Part shown: positions 34,566 to 47,204 of the stretch, piece by piece
How the letters are laid out: each line of letters opens with the position of its first letter
Position numbering within the stretch: the stretch's first letter is position 1
Assembly (NCBI GenBank): GCA_903813345.2
Contig: CAIIXF020000005.1
Coordinates: 14,449,375 to 14,513,374, forward strand
DNA: 64,000 nt
Direction of reading: 5' to 3'
From: Owenia fusiformis
Taxonomy: Eukaryota; Annelida; Polychaeta; Sabellida; Oweniidae
Translations under genes and position numbers: made by a program
Notes under the pieces: generated by a model
What the model saw: only the letters and a program-made list of their open reading frames with translations
Database searches by the model: none
Told to the model about the DNA's origin: nothing

Positions 34566-35137
34566 TCAGTAAGAGTACTTAGTCTACCTAACAGATATAA
34601 ATAAAGTTAGTAATCGTTCCTTTTGTTAATGGTGAAATAAACAGGTATATTCCATTTATCTGATATAATTTAAGTCACATTTATTAGACTTTCAATCTAG
34701 ACCTTCCAATATTATAATGATAGGCACTTCAGTCATTATGTATTGCATAATATAAATCATTATTTTTTCTTTATTTTTATATTTTACTTATTCAAAATAG
34801 TTCCAATTATCTACTTGTAATTTACAAAGTTCCCAAAAGTTTCTAAAATTACAATAACTGAGTTTTTCAGTTTGATTCTTATGTTGCGACACTACATTAT
34901 ACTAAAAAGGCACTACATATTGATATTTCATCTTCCATAGCAATAGTCAACAAAGGTTTCACACTTTACGACAAAAGACTCTGATTATTCCACTGAACAA
35001 AAGTGAACATGTATAAAATAAGACGGATATTAATATGGCTCGATGAAACAAATGAGTTCTTTCTGAAGTCAGAATTACAAATTACTCTACACACTCCGCA
35101 TTCCTTGATTTCAATTTCAGCTTTTCTATTATCTTAC

Positions 35138-35309
35138 CTTTCCTTTCCCCCGGAAGTGCAATTTCCATTATCACCATTGACCAACATTCTTCGGCTGAAA
35201 TCTCCCTCTCATCACCATTAACGAGAGCATCAATTACGTTCCAGAATTGCGAAACTTTGTCATGAAAAAATCTATTAAGTCGAAACATGAAAATATTGTC
35301 TGTATGGTC
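35138..35309 (-). CDS. Candidate internal exon, unknown protein
   Basis: On the minus strand CCCATCAG precedes an open stretch of 57 codons plus one base that ends at AAAG|GTAAGA, a strong donor. The exon enters in phase 0 and leaves in phase 1. The encoded segment has a balanced, soluble-protein composition: DHTDNIFMFRLNRFFHDKV at the start, acidic GDEREISAEECW in the middle and ALPGERK at the end. An internal ATG (35288) allows an alternative start. GC content is visibly above the flanks. No domain was recognised. No partner exons were identified, though this strand and spacing would suit a long-intron gene. Confidence 0.45.
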
Positions 35310-36299
35310 CTGATGGGATACTTAAAGACGTGGTAGCTATCCTAACTTTGCTTTGAGACTATGTTTTGTCAATTGCGAGTGTCTAAGTCGTCGTCCCTAG
35401 GGTCACAAACTCTCTATCTCATTTAAACAGGTCTGAACGTCACAGAAGTGGAAAAAAGGATAAGTGATTTTACGATGAGTCATTAAAATTGGATCATGCC
35501 CTCTAGGATTACACATTCATATTTGTCAATATTGGTTAAAAAATGCGGCATCCGTTATTTATAAATGAGAATATGGTCTCTAATAGATAACAAGAAAGAC
35601 ACATATCAGGGATTGCATAGACTACAAGTCTGCATCTTTAACTCGCAGAAATTCATACATGCATCAAAATGTTTTTAAAAAACGTGCAGAGGATAGAAAA
35701 AAAATCATCAAAGGATTTTGAGGATATTGCATAATGCTTGTTATAATTTCTTAATTGGGAAATCAATTTTACAAATCAATCCAAATGATTCATACAACTA
35801 CCATGAAATCAATTTTACAAAACCGAATTGATACTTTTATTGATTTCAAAAACAACAAAGTACTATGTAATGTCAATTATTGTCATCCTATTGGCCCTTT
35901 AAACAGGAATATAAATACTTTAAGCAGCATTCTCAAAACCTAATCAGATGTTGGTATGAATCTGCCCATACATTTGCATCTTTCCTGAAATAATGTATAA
36001 TGAAAATTTTTGTGGTGCCCTCCCACCTACCCAGACTCACACAGATGTATCCCCATCAGCGAGATGAAAATGTAGCACTTTGAAAAAATGCAATAAAAAG
36101 ATTATTTTTATTAAATGAGAGAAAATGGTAGTTCCGATGCTTAAAATATAAATTAACTCAAACTTATTCAACTTAATTGCTATCAGAAAAAAAGAAGTCT
36201 GATCGTTTTGAATTCCAGAATGCATTCAACATTCATCTCTAGCTCTTTCTTTATTAACTCAGCTCCTGTCTTTTCTATTTTCTATTTTAATACACGAAC

Positions 36300-36480
36300 C
36301 CCATGATCTTTAACATTCGGGTTGTGATGGAGTAATCCAGAGCCCCGAGGCCTGGTGACTAACCCTCATACTAGGACTCTAGATAATCGTGTCTTAACGG
36401 TGTATTGATTGTCTGCGAACATGAAAGCAATGAGTGTCCACACATCCCTACGGAGACATAGCATAGAAACTATACCCATA
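36300..36480. other. Less AT-rich unassigned patch
   Basis: The sequence has a higher GC content than its surroundings (CCAGAGCCCCGAGGCCTGG near 36340) but no open frame or RNA-gene boxes that hold up. It may be conserved regulatory DNA or part of an old repeat. Confidence 0.25.
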
Positions 36481-37082
36481 ATTCATCCATTAACGACCAC
36501 GTCAAGTATTTTCAAGCGATGATCTTCCTGAACAGTATTAAGCTTTATAAAGATACAATTTTAGATGATAGTGCTCCGATCTAAAAATATGTCAATTTCA
36601 ACCAAGTAATAAAAGACTTACTATACTTCATTCTGAACTCATTTAAAAAGGTCACAAAAGGTCATGGTCAAACAGACCAAGGTCAAATATGAATTTTATT
36701 GCTACATCAATAGTTTACACAGAGTTGTTATCAAGGTCAAAAGTTTCAAAAATGTCAAAGTTCTAGTCAAAGCCACTAGTATTATAACTAGACTCTGGGT
36801 ACAGGGTAAGCCACTAGTACAGTCAATCTAGATTGAAAAAAGTTCACTCAAAATAACGCTTCCTTGCAAAGATTTTAGCATTCTCAAGCAAACATTACAA
36901 CTGCATTGCAAATTGGGATCGGAAAATGCATTCTTGCGGTCATTTTAAGGTTCTTGAAGCAAAGAATTAGATATATTAATTGCACTGCTACTTGGGCTTG
37001 AGTACTACAAGAATACCTTTGAACAAAATTGGATGACCAGTCTGTATGTATCAATAGAGATTACTGATGACTAAAATGTCAT

Positions 37083-37265
37083 AATGGTCAAGAGATGAAA
37101 TGTGAATTAACTATTAACAGAGAGAAATAATCAAGGAATTAAGCAAACAGGGATGAAGCATAAATCCAAAACTATATAGAAACAGCTAAAAATCAAGGAC
37201 TTTATTCAAATTTTAGAGAGGAATTACAGGAACTATGGATAGTAAAAGAGAAATTTTGCAGACGG
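37083..37265 (+). repeat. R1 repeat, copy 5
   Basis: Follows the R1 order: AATGGTCAAGAGATGAAATG, AAGGAATTAAGCAAACAGGG, TATATAGAAACAGC, TTATTCAAATTTTAGAGAGG and GCAGACGGATG. It lies head-to-head with copy 6, about 150 bp away. Confidence 0.7.
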
Positions 37266-37414
37266 ATGAGATAAAAGCCAGGTTAATGAATCCCATGAAT
37301 CATTGGGCTAACTGGTTATCAGTGACATGCAACCAACTTGTTGTCCATGGAATGCACAAATGAAAGTTCAATTAATCATATTAATCTGCTTATTATCAAG
37401 ATGACCAATGCTCG

Positions 37415-37607
37415 CATAAAAATGTCCGTCTGCTCATGCCTATTTCACTCTATTTCTCTCTAAAATTTGAATGAAACGTTTGATTTTCTTGCATTTCTAT
37501 ACAATTTTGAATGGACACTTCATGTCTATTTGATTCATTTCTTGCTAATTTCTCATCTTTTTACTTAATCTTTAAATTTTACATGACCATTGTAATATTT
37601 TACTATT
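37415..37607 (-). repeat. R1 repeat, copy 6
   Basis: Begins ATGTCCGTCTGCTCATGCC, then CTCTAAAATTTGAATGAAAC, GATTTTCTTGCATTTCTATA and TTGATTCATTTCTTGCTAAT, and ends near ACATGACCATTG. It is close to full length and, with copies 4 and 8, best defines the unit. Confidence 0.75.
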
Positions 37608-37709
37608 GGGCACACATTCTGGTGCACTCCAAGTGTGAAATCACTTTCATATCTTCTTTATCAATCCAATTACACAAAATTACAATTACCACAAGAGGAA
37701 TGGTTTATA

Positions 37710-37964
37710 ATGAAAAATGGTGGGAAATTTGAATATTGTGATCAAAACTTGATTCATGACTTTCAATGCTTATCCAAGCACATTTTGCATACTATTCAAC
37801 CACAATATCATAATAACAAAGAAACTCACCGTATCAATCAATGTTATAAAAAAATTGGCACAAATGAACATGCCAGGCTTTCCTCGTCATTAAAAGATTT
37901 AGATTTAAACAACTTTATTGATCCTTTTCACAGTGGCATCAAATCTAAAGACAGCTCTTTGTGA
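37710..37964 (+). other. ATG-to-stop ORF, 84 codons, doubtful
   Basis: The frame lies between two R1 copies and reads a hydrophilic, His- and Asn-rich sequence ending SLKDLDLNNFIDPFHSGIKS and a few further residues before TGA. Composition is more protein-like than most chance frames here. There is no recognised domain or clear splice site. It could be a fragment of a dead element. Confidence 0.2.
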
Positions 37965-38115
37965 GTTCTATGCATGATCACTTCACACCTTTTCTATCTA
38001 AAAATTGAATAAAAACATGATTTTCGCACATTCATATGCAACTTCAAGTGTTGACAATATACCGATTGACGATACCCTCCAGTATTCCATTCTCTTTTAC
38101 TCCAAAAATGAAAAT
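37960..38115 (-). repeat. R1 repeat, copy 7 (diverged)
   Basis: CTATGCATGATCACTTCACA, then TCTAAAAATTGAATAAAAAC and ATGATTTTCGCACATTCATA, keep the R1 order with many changes. Confidence 0.45.
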
Positions 38116-38119
38116 TTTG

Positions 38120-39590
38120 CACTTTAAAACGGTTCTTTGACACAAGAGAAGTCATACTGACAAAAACTACCTGAGGCACTCTTAAACATATGGTTAGTCT
38201 TTTAGTTTTGTTAAGCTGCTAGAAAATGCACATTATTAATAGAGCTGTTTGTTTATAATAAATGCAATCAATAACGCATTGATATTTAATGGAAAAATTT
38301 TGTAAAACAAGAGTGCAAGATTATTATGGTCATGGGGAACAAAAATAGACGGAACATGTGGTCCGAGCAACAATGGTCAGTTTCCCAATGATAATAAACT
38401 TGTGATTTCAAAATCAATCAGATTATAAATGCCAAATATCTTGCTTGCACTTGTGTATACAAAAAAGAATGTTTTTGCAATTTTTTTTTATATCCTGCAC
38501 AATAAATAACATTAAACATTAAAATTAACAGATAATTACATGATTAATTACATACGTAATTACATTGGTTTAGCACCAGTATTGAAAGCAAACTCCCCAC
38601 ACTCAGTATCCTATACAAAATAATAATTTCCTAAATAATATTATCTTTATTAATTTAAAAAAATATTCCCCAGGCGATATTAATTTGTAAAAAAGCTATA
38701 CTGATTGTTATATAATTTGATCAAAAGAAATCAGTTAACATTGCAAATATTCCAACAGGACTTTTTGACCTAGAGAATGTTGATTTATCATAGAAATCTA
38801 AATCAGAAGCAACGTAAGAAACCATGACGAACAATGTTTTTCACGATATTGATGAAATAGAAACTGCCGTAAGCAATTTATACTAATCCCGAACAATGAG
38901 CGTGCCCTCCCTTCTTCTGTGCATTATGACCTCAGCTTAATGCTTAAAAATATTGTTGAATTGAAGAGAGATTTTCAAAATCTCTTCAAATCTCCTAAAT
39001 GAACATAAGACTTTATACCAATATAAAAAGATGGGAGATTTTTCTCTTAATGTGAGAATTTTACCATTGGGCAAGTTTCTGTAAACAACAGACAACAATA
39101 GAGAGATTAACAGCTTCTAATCGTATAGTTAAACCTTTTCTAAAATATGACAGGAATATTCCTATTTTTCTCTAATTTTCTGCAGAAAATGAGGAAACCC
39201 GAGGAATAACATGACCAATTACCAACATTTACAACATTTGGGTATAATTTCATATCTCAAAATGCAAAATTTCTAAGAAAATATAACAAACGTGTATCTT
39301 TAAATGAAATGATTTGCAGGAGTGTAGCCCAATCATTATTAATCAAAATAACAGAACAGATTTTTCTCTCTTATTTTCCTATTATTTGGTATTTTTAGAT
39401 TAAATATTTTTATATCAATTTGTAAAGTCTGAGTCCTTAATTTCTTCCTCATTAATAGTAAACTGATCAATGCCGATATAATGCTATCAAAAAATGATTT
39501 ATTCACGAATAAACTTATAGATTTGATTTCAAAGACATTTAAAACAAGTCAAACAAATCGTAAGATTTATATCAACCTCTCGGTTACAAT
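38120..39590. other. AT-rich DNA, nothing assigned
   Basis: No open frame, hairpin or repeat copy could be supported in this stretch. It has long A/T runs and looks like ordinary intergenic or intronic DNA. Confidence 0.4.
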
Positions 39591-39596
39591 CCATGT

Positions 39597-39769
39597 CAGG
39601 CCCATTGTCAGGGAAATTTGAGCCAAATTTCTTTCAAAATCATGCAGTTTTTTCACAATTCTGAGCACTTTTCAAGTGATTTTGGCCAAAATGATTTAAT
39701 AGGAATGCCCCCCACCCCTGGAATTTTTTGAAACGTGAACCCCCTTGGCAAAAGCTTGATACAGGCCTG
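39597..39769. mobile_element. MITE family A, decayed copy
   Basis: CAGGCCCATTGTCAGGGAAA at the left and GCTTGATACAGGCCTG at the right frame the conserved core TTCTTTCAAAATCATGCAG and TTTTCAAGTGATTTTGGCC. The termini are diverged but keep CAGGCC/GGCCTG. Confidence 0.65.
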
Positions 39770-40304
39770 CATATACCCTATTTATTCTAACCACATCTTC
39801 ATCAACTCTATCAAATGTTGCTCTCATCGTTAAATAAAAAAGCTGATAATCTATTATATCTTTTGTAACAATATCACCATCTTATAAAAACAAAATCATC
39901 TAGTAAAAAAATATCTGCCTATTGTGCGTGATTGAATTGATTTTGAATAAATGCAGGAAAGTGAAAAGCACAATGCATCTGTATACACAAACGCCACGTG
40001 TCATCAAGGTTTGGCTTTGTCTTGACTTCTTTATTTAGTAAAACAACATTATTGTTAAATTGTAGACTTAGGACACTATTGGTTGGCTGAAAGGTGAAAT
40101 ACTTCAATGAAAACATAAACATCCTTGATAAAGGATATTGCTAGTCATTGTCTTGATAACATTTTAAATAAAAAAAATGCATTATTTTTGTCAATTGTGT
40201 CATGAGACTTGCAACTATAAACCTGTTTATATTATTCCTTGCCAATTCTTCAATTTACTCTCTATTTCTCACTTATTGATTTCAATTTTTTATATATAAC
40301 CTGT

Positions 40305-40915
40305 GTAACCTCTAGAACTGGAACAGCTCTGTTAGTAGAACACTTTTCAGAGTCCCAAGACCAACTGATTTCATATGAAATGAACCTCTAAAAGTAGAAC
40401 ACTTCCCAAGTAGAACACACATTTTAGAGGCACCAAAGGTGTTCCCTTTAAGACAGGCTTTACAAAATAAAGATGTAATTAGTAGTTAGTAGTTAGAAAC
40501 GAAACTAAAAATACAAAAAATGCATATAAGTAGATTCCCATTTGGTGCTTCATAATAGTGTTCTACTTGGAAGGTGTTTAACTTGCAGAGGTACTTGGTC
40601 TACTATCGTGTTGGTATTTGGGGGACCTGCACCCAAAAAATCCTCCCCGCATAGTTAGACAATTAAGGTCACAGACTGGATTAGGCCTATTCTTAAGAAA
40701 TTTAGCCTAAATTTTCAGATTTGAGGCATTCAAAATTTCAAAATTGAATTTGGACCCAAGATTTTTTCCCTGCCCCCCCCCCCACTCTTGCTTTTCAGTA
40801 TCACCTCTAAGAGGTCTACTTCCATTAATTAAATGGGTGACTTTAAAAAAGTGTTCCACTTATGAAGATGTTCCACTTACAATATGTTCCACTTTACAGG
40901 GTTACAGTATAGGAC
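40305..40915. repeat. Compound repeat with GTAGAACAC / GTTCTACTT words
   Basis: Two blocks (about 40305-40465 and 40555-40915) carry TAGAACACTT, AAGGTGTTC, TTCCACTTA and TTAAGACAGGCTTTAC words in inverted order. The C-run near 40770 and the GCC-rich segment (40660-40760) look like a further insertion into the second block. The layout resembles family B but the ends differ. Confidence 0.5.
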
Positions 40916-41329
40916 AATATCAATGAAGACTGGCCTGAACAATCTGTCCAAGCACTAATACACCCTACTCTTGACTGCACCTCTGGGCAATTGGATCAAG
41001 CTGTTGCCAATGGAGTAATCCTTGTAGTGACATTGACATTTGTCAAAACATCAAACCTAACAGGGCATCAATCTATAACAACATTACATAGGCATTTCTA
41101 ATTTGACACACAAGTCGAGTGTTTAAAAAGTTATGCACGCTGGTTTAATTTAAAATCAAGAAATGTTATTTTCACGTCGTGGAAATAATAAAGCAGGGAG
41201 TTGAAAATAATTCCTGGTGTTGCAGAGTTTGACAAAATATATTTTGAGATATACTGTATTGATATATTCATCAGAGAAGGTCTATGGTCCATATGAGGTT
41301 GTCAATTTTCTGATCATTAAGAGTACTGA

Positions 41330-41895
41330 TACAACTCACTCAATATTGAATGCTGCATAGGTATAACTCAATCAATTGTTTTCAATGCATTAATACAACT
41401 CACTCAATCTTACTATTATATACTCAGATGTGCAACTCACTCAATGAAGTATGCTGCATTGTCACAATAAATTGGAACAACTCACTCAATGAATTGGTGC
41501 AACTCACTTAATTTAATAACATGCATTGGTACAACTCACTCAATATTACTATTATACGCCAATATGCAACTCACTCAATGAAGTATGCTGCATTGTCACA
41601 ATAAACTGGTACAACTCACTCAATAAACTGGTACAACTCACTCAATGAATTGGTGCAACTCACTTAATTTAATAACATGCATTGGTGCAACTCACTTAAC
41701 TTGTGACATTACTGCAGTGACATACCCTATCAATATACCTGGCTTCCTTAGTTTAAAACTCACTCAATATTATATGCTGCAGTGTTACAACTTGCATAAC
41801 ATTCTATGCTATCTTTCTGCAACTCAATATTCCAAGTGTTGCAGTTTCCTGAACAATGTTACATTGCTGCAACTAACTCAATGTTACATCATTAG
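41330..41895 (+). repeat. CAACTCACTCAAT minisatellite with higher-order units
   Basis: At least 13 copies of CAACTCACTCAAT or the variant CAACTCACTTAAT occur at uneven spacing of about 20-40 bp. A larger unit repeats as well: GCAACTCACTCAATGAAGTA at 41434 and again at 41566 is followed each time by TGCTGCATTGTCACAATAAA and then TGGTGCAACTCACTTAATTT. The second large unit has an extra short copy inserted. No protein is encoded. Confidence 0.8.
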
Positions 41896-42009
41896 AAAAT
41901 GTCTAAACATCATACCTTTATTTAAAAAAAAGTTTTAATAACATACTTTAATTTTTTAAAAGTTGAAATAAGGCATCTTAATCTTTTAAAATTAAAAAAT
42001 TGAAATAAC

Positions 42010-42640
42010 ATTCCTTGATTTGTTTTTAAAAAGGTTAATAAAACATACCTTTATTTTGTTCTCTCCTGCACTTTTACTGTCTTTCCCTAAACAACCTCCA
42101 AATATTGATGACATTATGTCAATTGCTGAACTGCAAATAACTTTTTCATACTCCAAAATGTTAGAGGTATACTTCTCCAAAGTCAAAATATTCCTGTTGA
42201 TTTGAATTTCATACAAAACACATACAGTTCCCTGGATTATGTACTTGTCACATGTTCTCACATGTTTTTGGATCCTCCAGATAAAAAGATGAAGTTTAAG
42301 CTGACTAAAATATACTTAAATGTTTATAATGATAATAATCTCATGCTAATTGTTGACTTCACTTTTATAAGTAGACAGTTCACCTTATTTTGTCATGTGG
42401 CCATAAATGCCAGACAGTTTTGAATTTCAAAAATCATCCAGAAAAATGTCTGATTATCCACTAATGTACGGTATGTATATCCTAATGAGCTGTCCTCGGC
42501 ACACTGACTTGTATATGTATGAATCGTACAAGTCTACCAGTTTCAAAATAGTTGCAAAGCCCTCGATAAAGAGATCAATCATATTTTCCCCTGAGAATTC
42601 TACATCATATCGATACTCTTATTTTTGATAATCATTTTAG
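42010..42640 (+). other. Run of short ATG frames, doubtful
   Basis: Three plus-strand ATG frames follow one another in different phases (42020-42205, 42202-42423 and 42407-42628). The last contains a possible donor, CG|GTATGT, near 42470. None has a recognised domain. They could be fragments of one decayed coding sequence, but chance is not excluded. Confidence 0.2.
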
Positions 42641-43556
42641 CAAACTGCAAATAAATTATACCCTTTGGATGTAACACTGATTATATTTTAAAATTACTTA
42701 TTGATATAAGTCTCCATTCTGTGAATCAGTTTTTGAAATAAAGATATAAAACTATCAAAAATGTCAAATGAATTTACTGCAAGGTTTCTACTATTGAATA
42801 TTAATTAGTGTGTAATATTTGTTTATGCACGCTGCGCTGGTGCAAGAACGAGTCTTTGCAATTATTACGACGTTGCCTTTTGACATCGTGAACCAAAGGA
42901 TCTATATCAACGGGCCATCCTTTCTACTTGAAGTGTTTGTGTTGAAACAATAAAAGTCAAATATATCAAAGAATTTCTATAATAGGCCAAAAGTGAAAAT
43001 ATCATACATAGTTCTATGAAATATAATAAAAACCCATAATCAATTATTAACAACTTCATACCTGACATTTTGAACTCGGTAAAATTAACCAAATAAAGAA
43101 AATAGAAAGCATTGAAACACAATTTGTGATGAATAATCAATTTGTGAACAGCCTTGTTGACGGGAAGTTACAATTTATGGAATCGTTGACAAGACTTCGG
43201 AAACTAAACAACGATTTAAAGATCCGAGTCAACAGGCAAATATTGTTCCTTGGCATTGTCTAGCCAAAATAAGCTAGAAACTGAAATAAATATTGCAAAA
43301 TTGTTGGCTATTGTCCACAAAATTGATACAGTTCCAACTTAGGGTCAAACCACTGTTTAAAATCAATTTTTACAAAGAAGAAAAAATCAATGATTTACTT
43401 GAATGGTACAAGAGTTACTTGGAAGGATCAGACATGCAGCCATAATATTAATTTGGTTTTTATTATCAAAGAGGTGTTTCAGCATGAAATGTTCAAACAA
43501 AAGATGATTTCTTTGAAAAAGGACAGGAAAAAGACATACAAGCATTACATGAAAAA

Positions 43557-43684
43557 TGTCACCACCTACCATTTGTTACAGATACCAAATGCTGACCAAT
43601 GAACATCAACCACCAACCACTGTCCGCAAAAAACACTGTCCGAAACTTGGACACTACAATAGATTACCACTTCTGGTGGTGACA
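43557..43684. mobile_element. MITE family C, best copy
   Basis: TGTCACCACCTACCATTTGT and CCACTTCTGGTGGTGACA give a clean 10-bp terminal inverted repeat (TGTCACCACC). It is about 128 bp long. The body contains a GTCCGCAAAAAACACTGTCC block not present in the copy at 11061. Confidence 0.65.
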
Positions 43685-44206
43685 TAAAAATGTTTAATGT
43701 TCATGGCCTCTTTCTCGTTACTCCCTGTAAATCCCCAGCCTTCGTATGCATTATCTAGCATCCTATACTTATATCTATCTTTCTATATCATATTTATAGT
43801 TAAGAACTTTATTCTTCAATTACAACAAAAAATTGAGTATTACAATGGAATTACTGGCCAATCCTGTTAGGACATCCAGTGGGTAGCAAGAAACCTGATG
43901 CGTGATTAAAACACAAACGGGGATTACTGGCTATGACATGAAATATCCAATTACTTTTTTACAGTCTATCTTTTCTCGTCAAGGTACCTCCACCCATCTA
44001 TATCTATCTATATAAAATAGGCATCACCCCTTCAAAATATGGCAAGGTGTACTTGAAGCTAGTAAAAAATTGATTTCTCAAAAGTCCTATATTATTTGGA
44101 ATTTATAAAAATTGTGAAATCTTTACAAATTTTAGAAGCATATAAAAGTATATTCATAATATTGTCCTCTCTTTTTTAAAAAAAATTGGCAACTGACATA
44201 TTATAG

Positions 44207-44458
44207 ATGAGTGGTTTCTTGGAAGGGTTTCATACATTTCATCAAGTTTTATCGCATCTTTTATCCCATAAATATCCGACTTTCAGCCTCAACGGAGAAT
44301 TTTTGTGTAGAAAATGCAAGAAATATGTAAAATTATTGACGTTTGATTGTATTGATAGGTCTCTGGATACAATCAGTAAGCCAGACTCGCACAAAAACTC
44401 AAACCTGCCTTTCTATCTATCTGTGAAAACCAGAAAAGAAGAAATTACCAAGAAATAA
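44207..44458 (+). other. ATG-to-stop ORF, 83 codons, possible small gene or exon
   Basis: The frame begins MSGFLEGFHTF and ends with a Lys-rich tail at TAA. A CRKCKKYVK stretch lies at residues 34-42. AATAAA overlaps the stop and another follows within about 20 bp, as in a 3' end. Composition is protein-like. No zinc-binding domain can be completed from two Cys alone, and no homologue was recognised. The upstream side has no clear acceptor. It could also be a piece of an old mobile element. Confidence 0.25.
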
Positions 44459-44790
44459 ACCTAATTAATAAATTTATGAACCAAAAATATCTAAATTACT
44501 TCAGAATCAGTCTTCGAAATTTCACAGAGAATACAAGACAGTCTCGTAACATCTACTTCATTCGCAAAATTCTTTGGAAGAACCGTAATATGAAATTGAT
44601 CCACTCTGGGATTGTCGGGGAGTTAATATTTCAAAGCTAAATCTCTAGACAGGACAAGTTATAGATGTAGTCTAATATTGCAAAACATTTGTCTATCAGA
44701 TTGTCAAACAATAAGAAAGAAATTCTTTGCATATATTCAGTAACATGCATAGATTCAAAAATGGTCTCAGTGGATAAATATGAACAAAAT

Positions 44791-45175
44791 CGCTCCACTA
44801 CTTTTCGAGTTATAGTAAAATATATTCAAATGGCGGCCATTTTTCAAAATGGTTCAAAATGGCCACCTTCTACCAAAAGTGTCATTAGACAGTGTGCCAT
44901 GCTTATAGTATTCACATACCAAATTGAAACAATCACTCCACTACTTTTCGAGTTATAGTAAAATATGTTAAAATGGCGGCCATTTTGAAAGATGGACGCC
45001 TTCTACCAAAAGTGTCATTAGACAGTGTGCCATGCTTATAGTATTCACATACCAAATATGAAAAAATCGCTCCACTATTTTTCGAGTTATAGTAAAATAT
45101 GTTAAAATGGCCGCCATTTTATCAAAATGGACGCCATTTTTCAAAATGGCCGCCTCCTACCAAAAGTAGGATATA
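44791..45175 (+). repeat. Three-unit tandem array with ATGGCGGCCAT cores
   Basis: Units begin CGCTCCACTACTTTTCGAG at 44791, 44934 and 45068 (steps 143 and 134). Each carries AGTTATAGTAAAATATGTTA, one or more AAAATGGCGGCCATTTT-type palindromes, and CTACCAAAAGT. The first two also carry GTGTCATTAGACAGTGTGCC. The AAAATGGCGGC word equals the YY1 binding consensus, and the third unit carries several in 60 bp. The array leads into the GGACGG-tailed repeat that follows. Confidence 0.8.
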
Positions 45176-45239
45176 TATCGCTATTACAGTTTTACATATT
45201 GCAACTAAAGAACTGTAAAATCGGCACTAAAATGGCTGC

Positions 45240-45440
45240 CATTTTTAAATGAGTGGCCAAGCAGAATCGGCTTTCAAGCAGAACTTCTACCCCCATTTGT
45301 ATACAAAATATGAACAAAATTGGGGGCCAATGGTTTTTGAGTTATTGCCAGGACGGACGGATGGACAGACGGACGGACGGAGGCATTCCCTACATCCCTC
45401 CGAACTTTGTTCGATGGGATAATAAATGTATTTCTTTCTT
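45240..45440 (+). repeat. Dispersed repeat tail with GGACGG microsatellite
   Basis: GTTATTGCCAGGACGG leads into (GGAC/GGAT/AGAC)n at about 45350-45380, then AACTTTGTTCGATGGGATAA. This layout is a familiar tail of dispersed repeats in marine invertebrates. The frame across it is not a gene. A similar tail is at 54120-54225. Confidence 0.6.
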
Positions 45441-46513
45441 TTATAGTGAATATGGTTAATTGGTCCTTGAGAAAACGCTACTATGGATATACTATTTCAA
45501 ACCTCCCAGCATGCATGCATGCTACCTGCTATTCTGTACAATGAGAACCAAACAAACCTGTAATATCCTTAATAAATATGCTCAAATTCTCGAACATAAA
45601 AACATCAGAAAAATGTTTACATGGCTAGCTAACAGATCTAAAAGTCAATATAGTTCGAAAAAACAAATATAGGCAATATCCTGAATTTGCTGATAAGACG
45701 AGTTATCATAATTATACCCGCGTTTTCTGTCACTAATCTAGAGGATCTTGATAGAACGTCATTTGCCAGTAATCCCGATATTTCATATGTTATATCTACT
45801 AGTTATTTAGAGACCAACTGGGATTTGTATTGAGCTTCCCATTATGGTCTCCTGTTACATTGTGGTTTTGGCTCAGTTTCATGCACATTTTCGTCAACAT
45901 TCAATGTATCAATGACCCAACTTTTCAAGTTTTCTTAGAGCTGGGCACAAGACTGTAGTGTACTTGAGCTTAAGTAACTGAAAATGATAATTAGTTATTA
46001 GTACTGAATAATATGTAAAGTTCTATCAAATGAACACATATTTAATGAACACTCGCTAGTGAACACCTTATCTCTAGTAAACAACTTTTGGCAAACACTT
46101 CTAATAATATTTTTATCTAATAGATACACCTCACACATTTCTATAAACAAACAGAAATACCTCTTCGACAGTTATCTATTGAACACAGATTTCTTGTGAT
46201 TTCTTTAAAGAATACATACAAGTGTGCAGATTCAGTAGCCTCAAATAGTGGAAAGGTAGATTTCTACAAAAGTAGAAATCAATGGTAGGGGTTTCATTAG
46301 CAACAGGCAATTTTTACCATTTTTTCACAAAATCAACTGTTGCTTTTAGAGACTTTTGAGCTTTTCAATGTTAAACTTATGATTTCCGTTAATTTTGCCT
46401 GTTGTTTTCATTTATTTAGCCTGTTGTGAGAAATTCTAGTGAAACCCATGAATGATGAACATTGGTTCAGAGGAATAGCACTTTTCAAATCATTTTCAAA
46501 AATTGTCAAGCAA

Positions 46514-46548
46514 TGGACAGACAGACAGACAGACAGCCAGACAGACAG
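46514..46548 (+). repeat. (GACA)n microsatellite
   Basis: Eight to nine GACA units with one GCCA interruption. A shorter GACAGACAGGCAGA run follows at about 46635. Confidence 0.85.
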
Positions 46549-47204
46549 CAGTATATAAAACACATGTAAATAACTGTATAGTGACCCATGTGTCGGAGAG
46601 ACTGACATATATAAGAGTCAATAAAAGAATATATAGACAGACAGGCAGATATGTTGGCAAATCAAGAGAGCCAAAAATATTTCACGAAACATTTCTCAAG
46701 AGCCAACATAAATGTGAGGGGTGAACTTTTTTATAAAATACATGCTATTCCCATGTCACTTTTAATATATCAATAGAAGCATGATTCAAAGACCTGTGCG
46801 TTCTATTTTTAGCAATACATTATTATCAAAATAGCTTGGGATTTTGGGACACTGGGACACAATATGGTATGCAGCCTTTGTGTCTAGCTATACAGACTAT
46901 GGGACAATTTAAATATTATATTAATCCCGTGGCTGTAATAAAATCAAAAAATTAATAATACACTCCCAATATATAATTCCCTTGAATAGGTGAGTTTTGA
47001 TATATGATATTTTTACTGTGGATGAAAAAACGTCAATTCAAATAAATCAATGAAAATGACAATCATAAGCCCATAAACTATTTTACATGAATTGCTTTTG
47101 AAATATGATGGAAACAGAGTTTTTATTCTTTATGTTATATGACATTATGAAATGTTTTAAAACAATACCAACCATGAATCAAGGGCTTTTAGATCTTCAG
47201 AAAG

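Noticed and set aside
37511-37732. Plus-strand frame over 73 codons
   Set aside because: Its first half is an R1 repeat copy; the reading is a by-product of that repeat.
45253-45459. 68-codon frame with an Asp/Arg/Gly-rich centre
   Set aside because: The frame is a translation of the GGACGG microsatellite and its repeat flanks.
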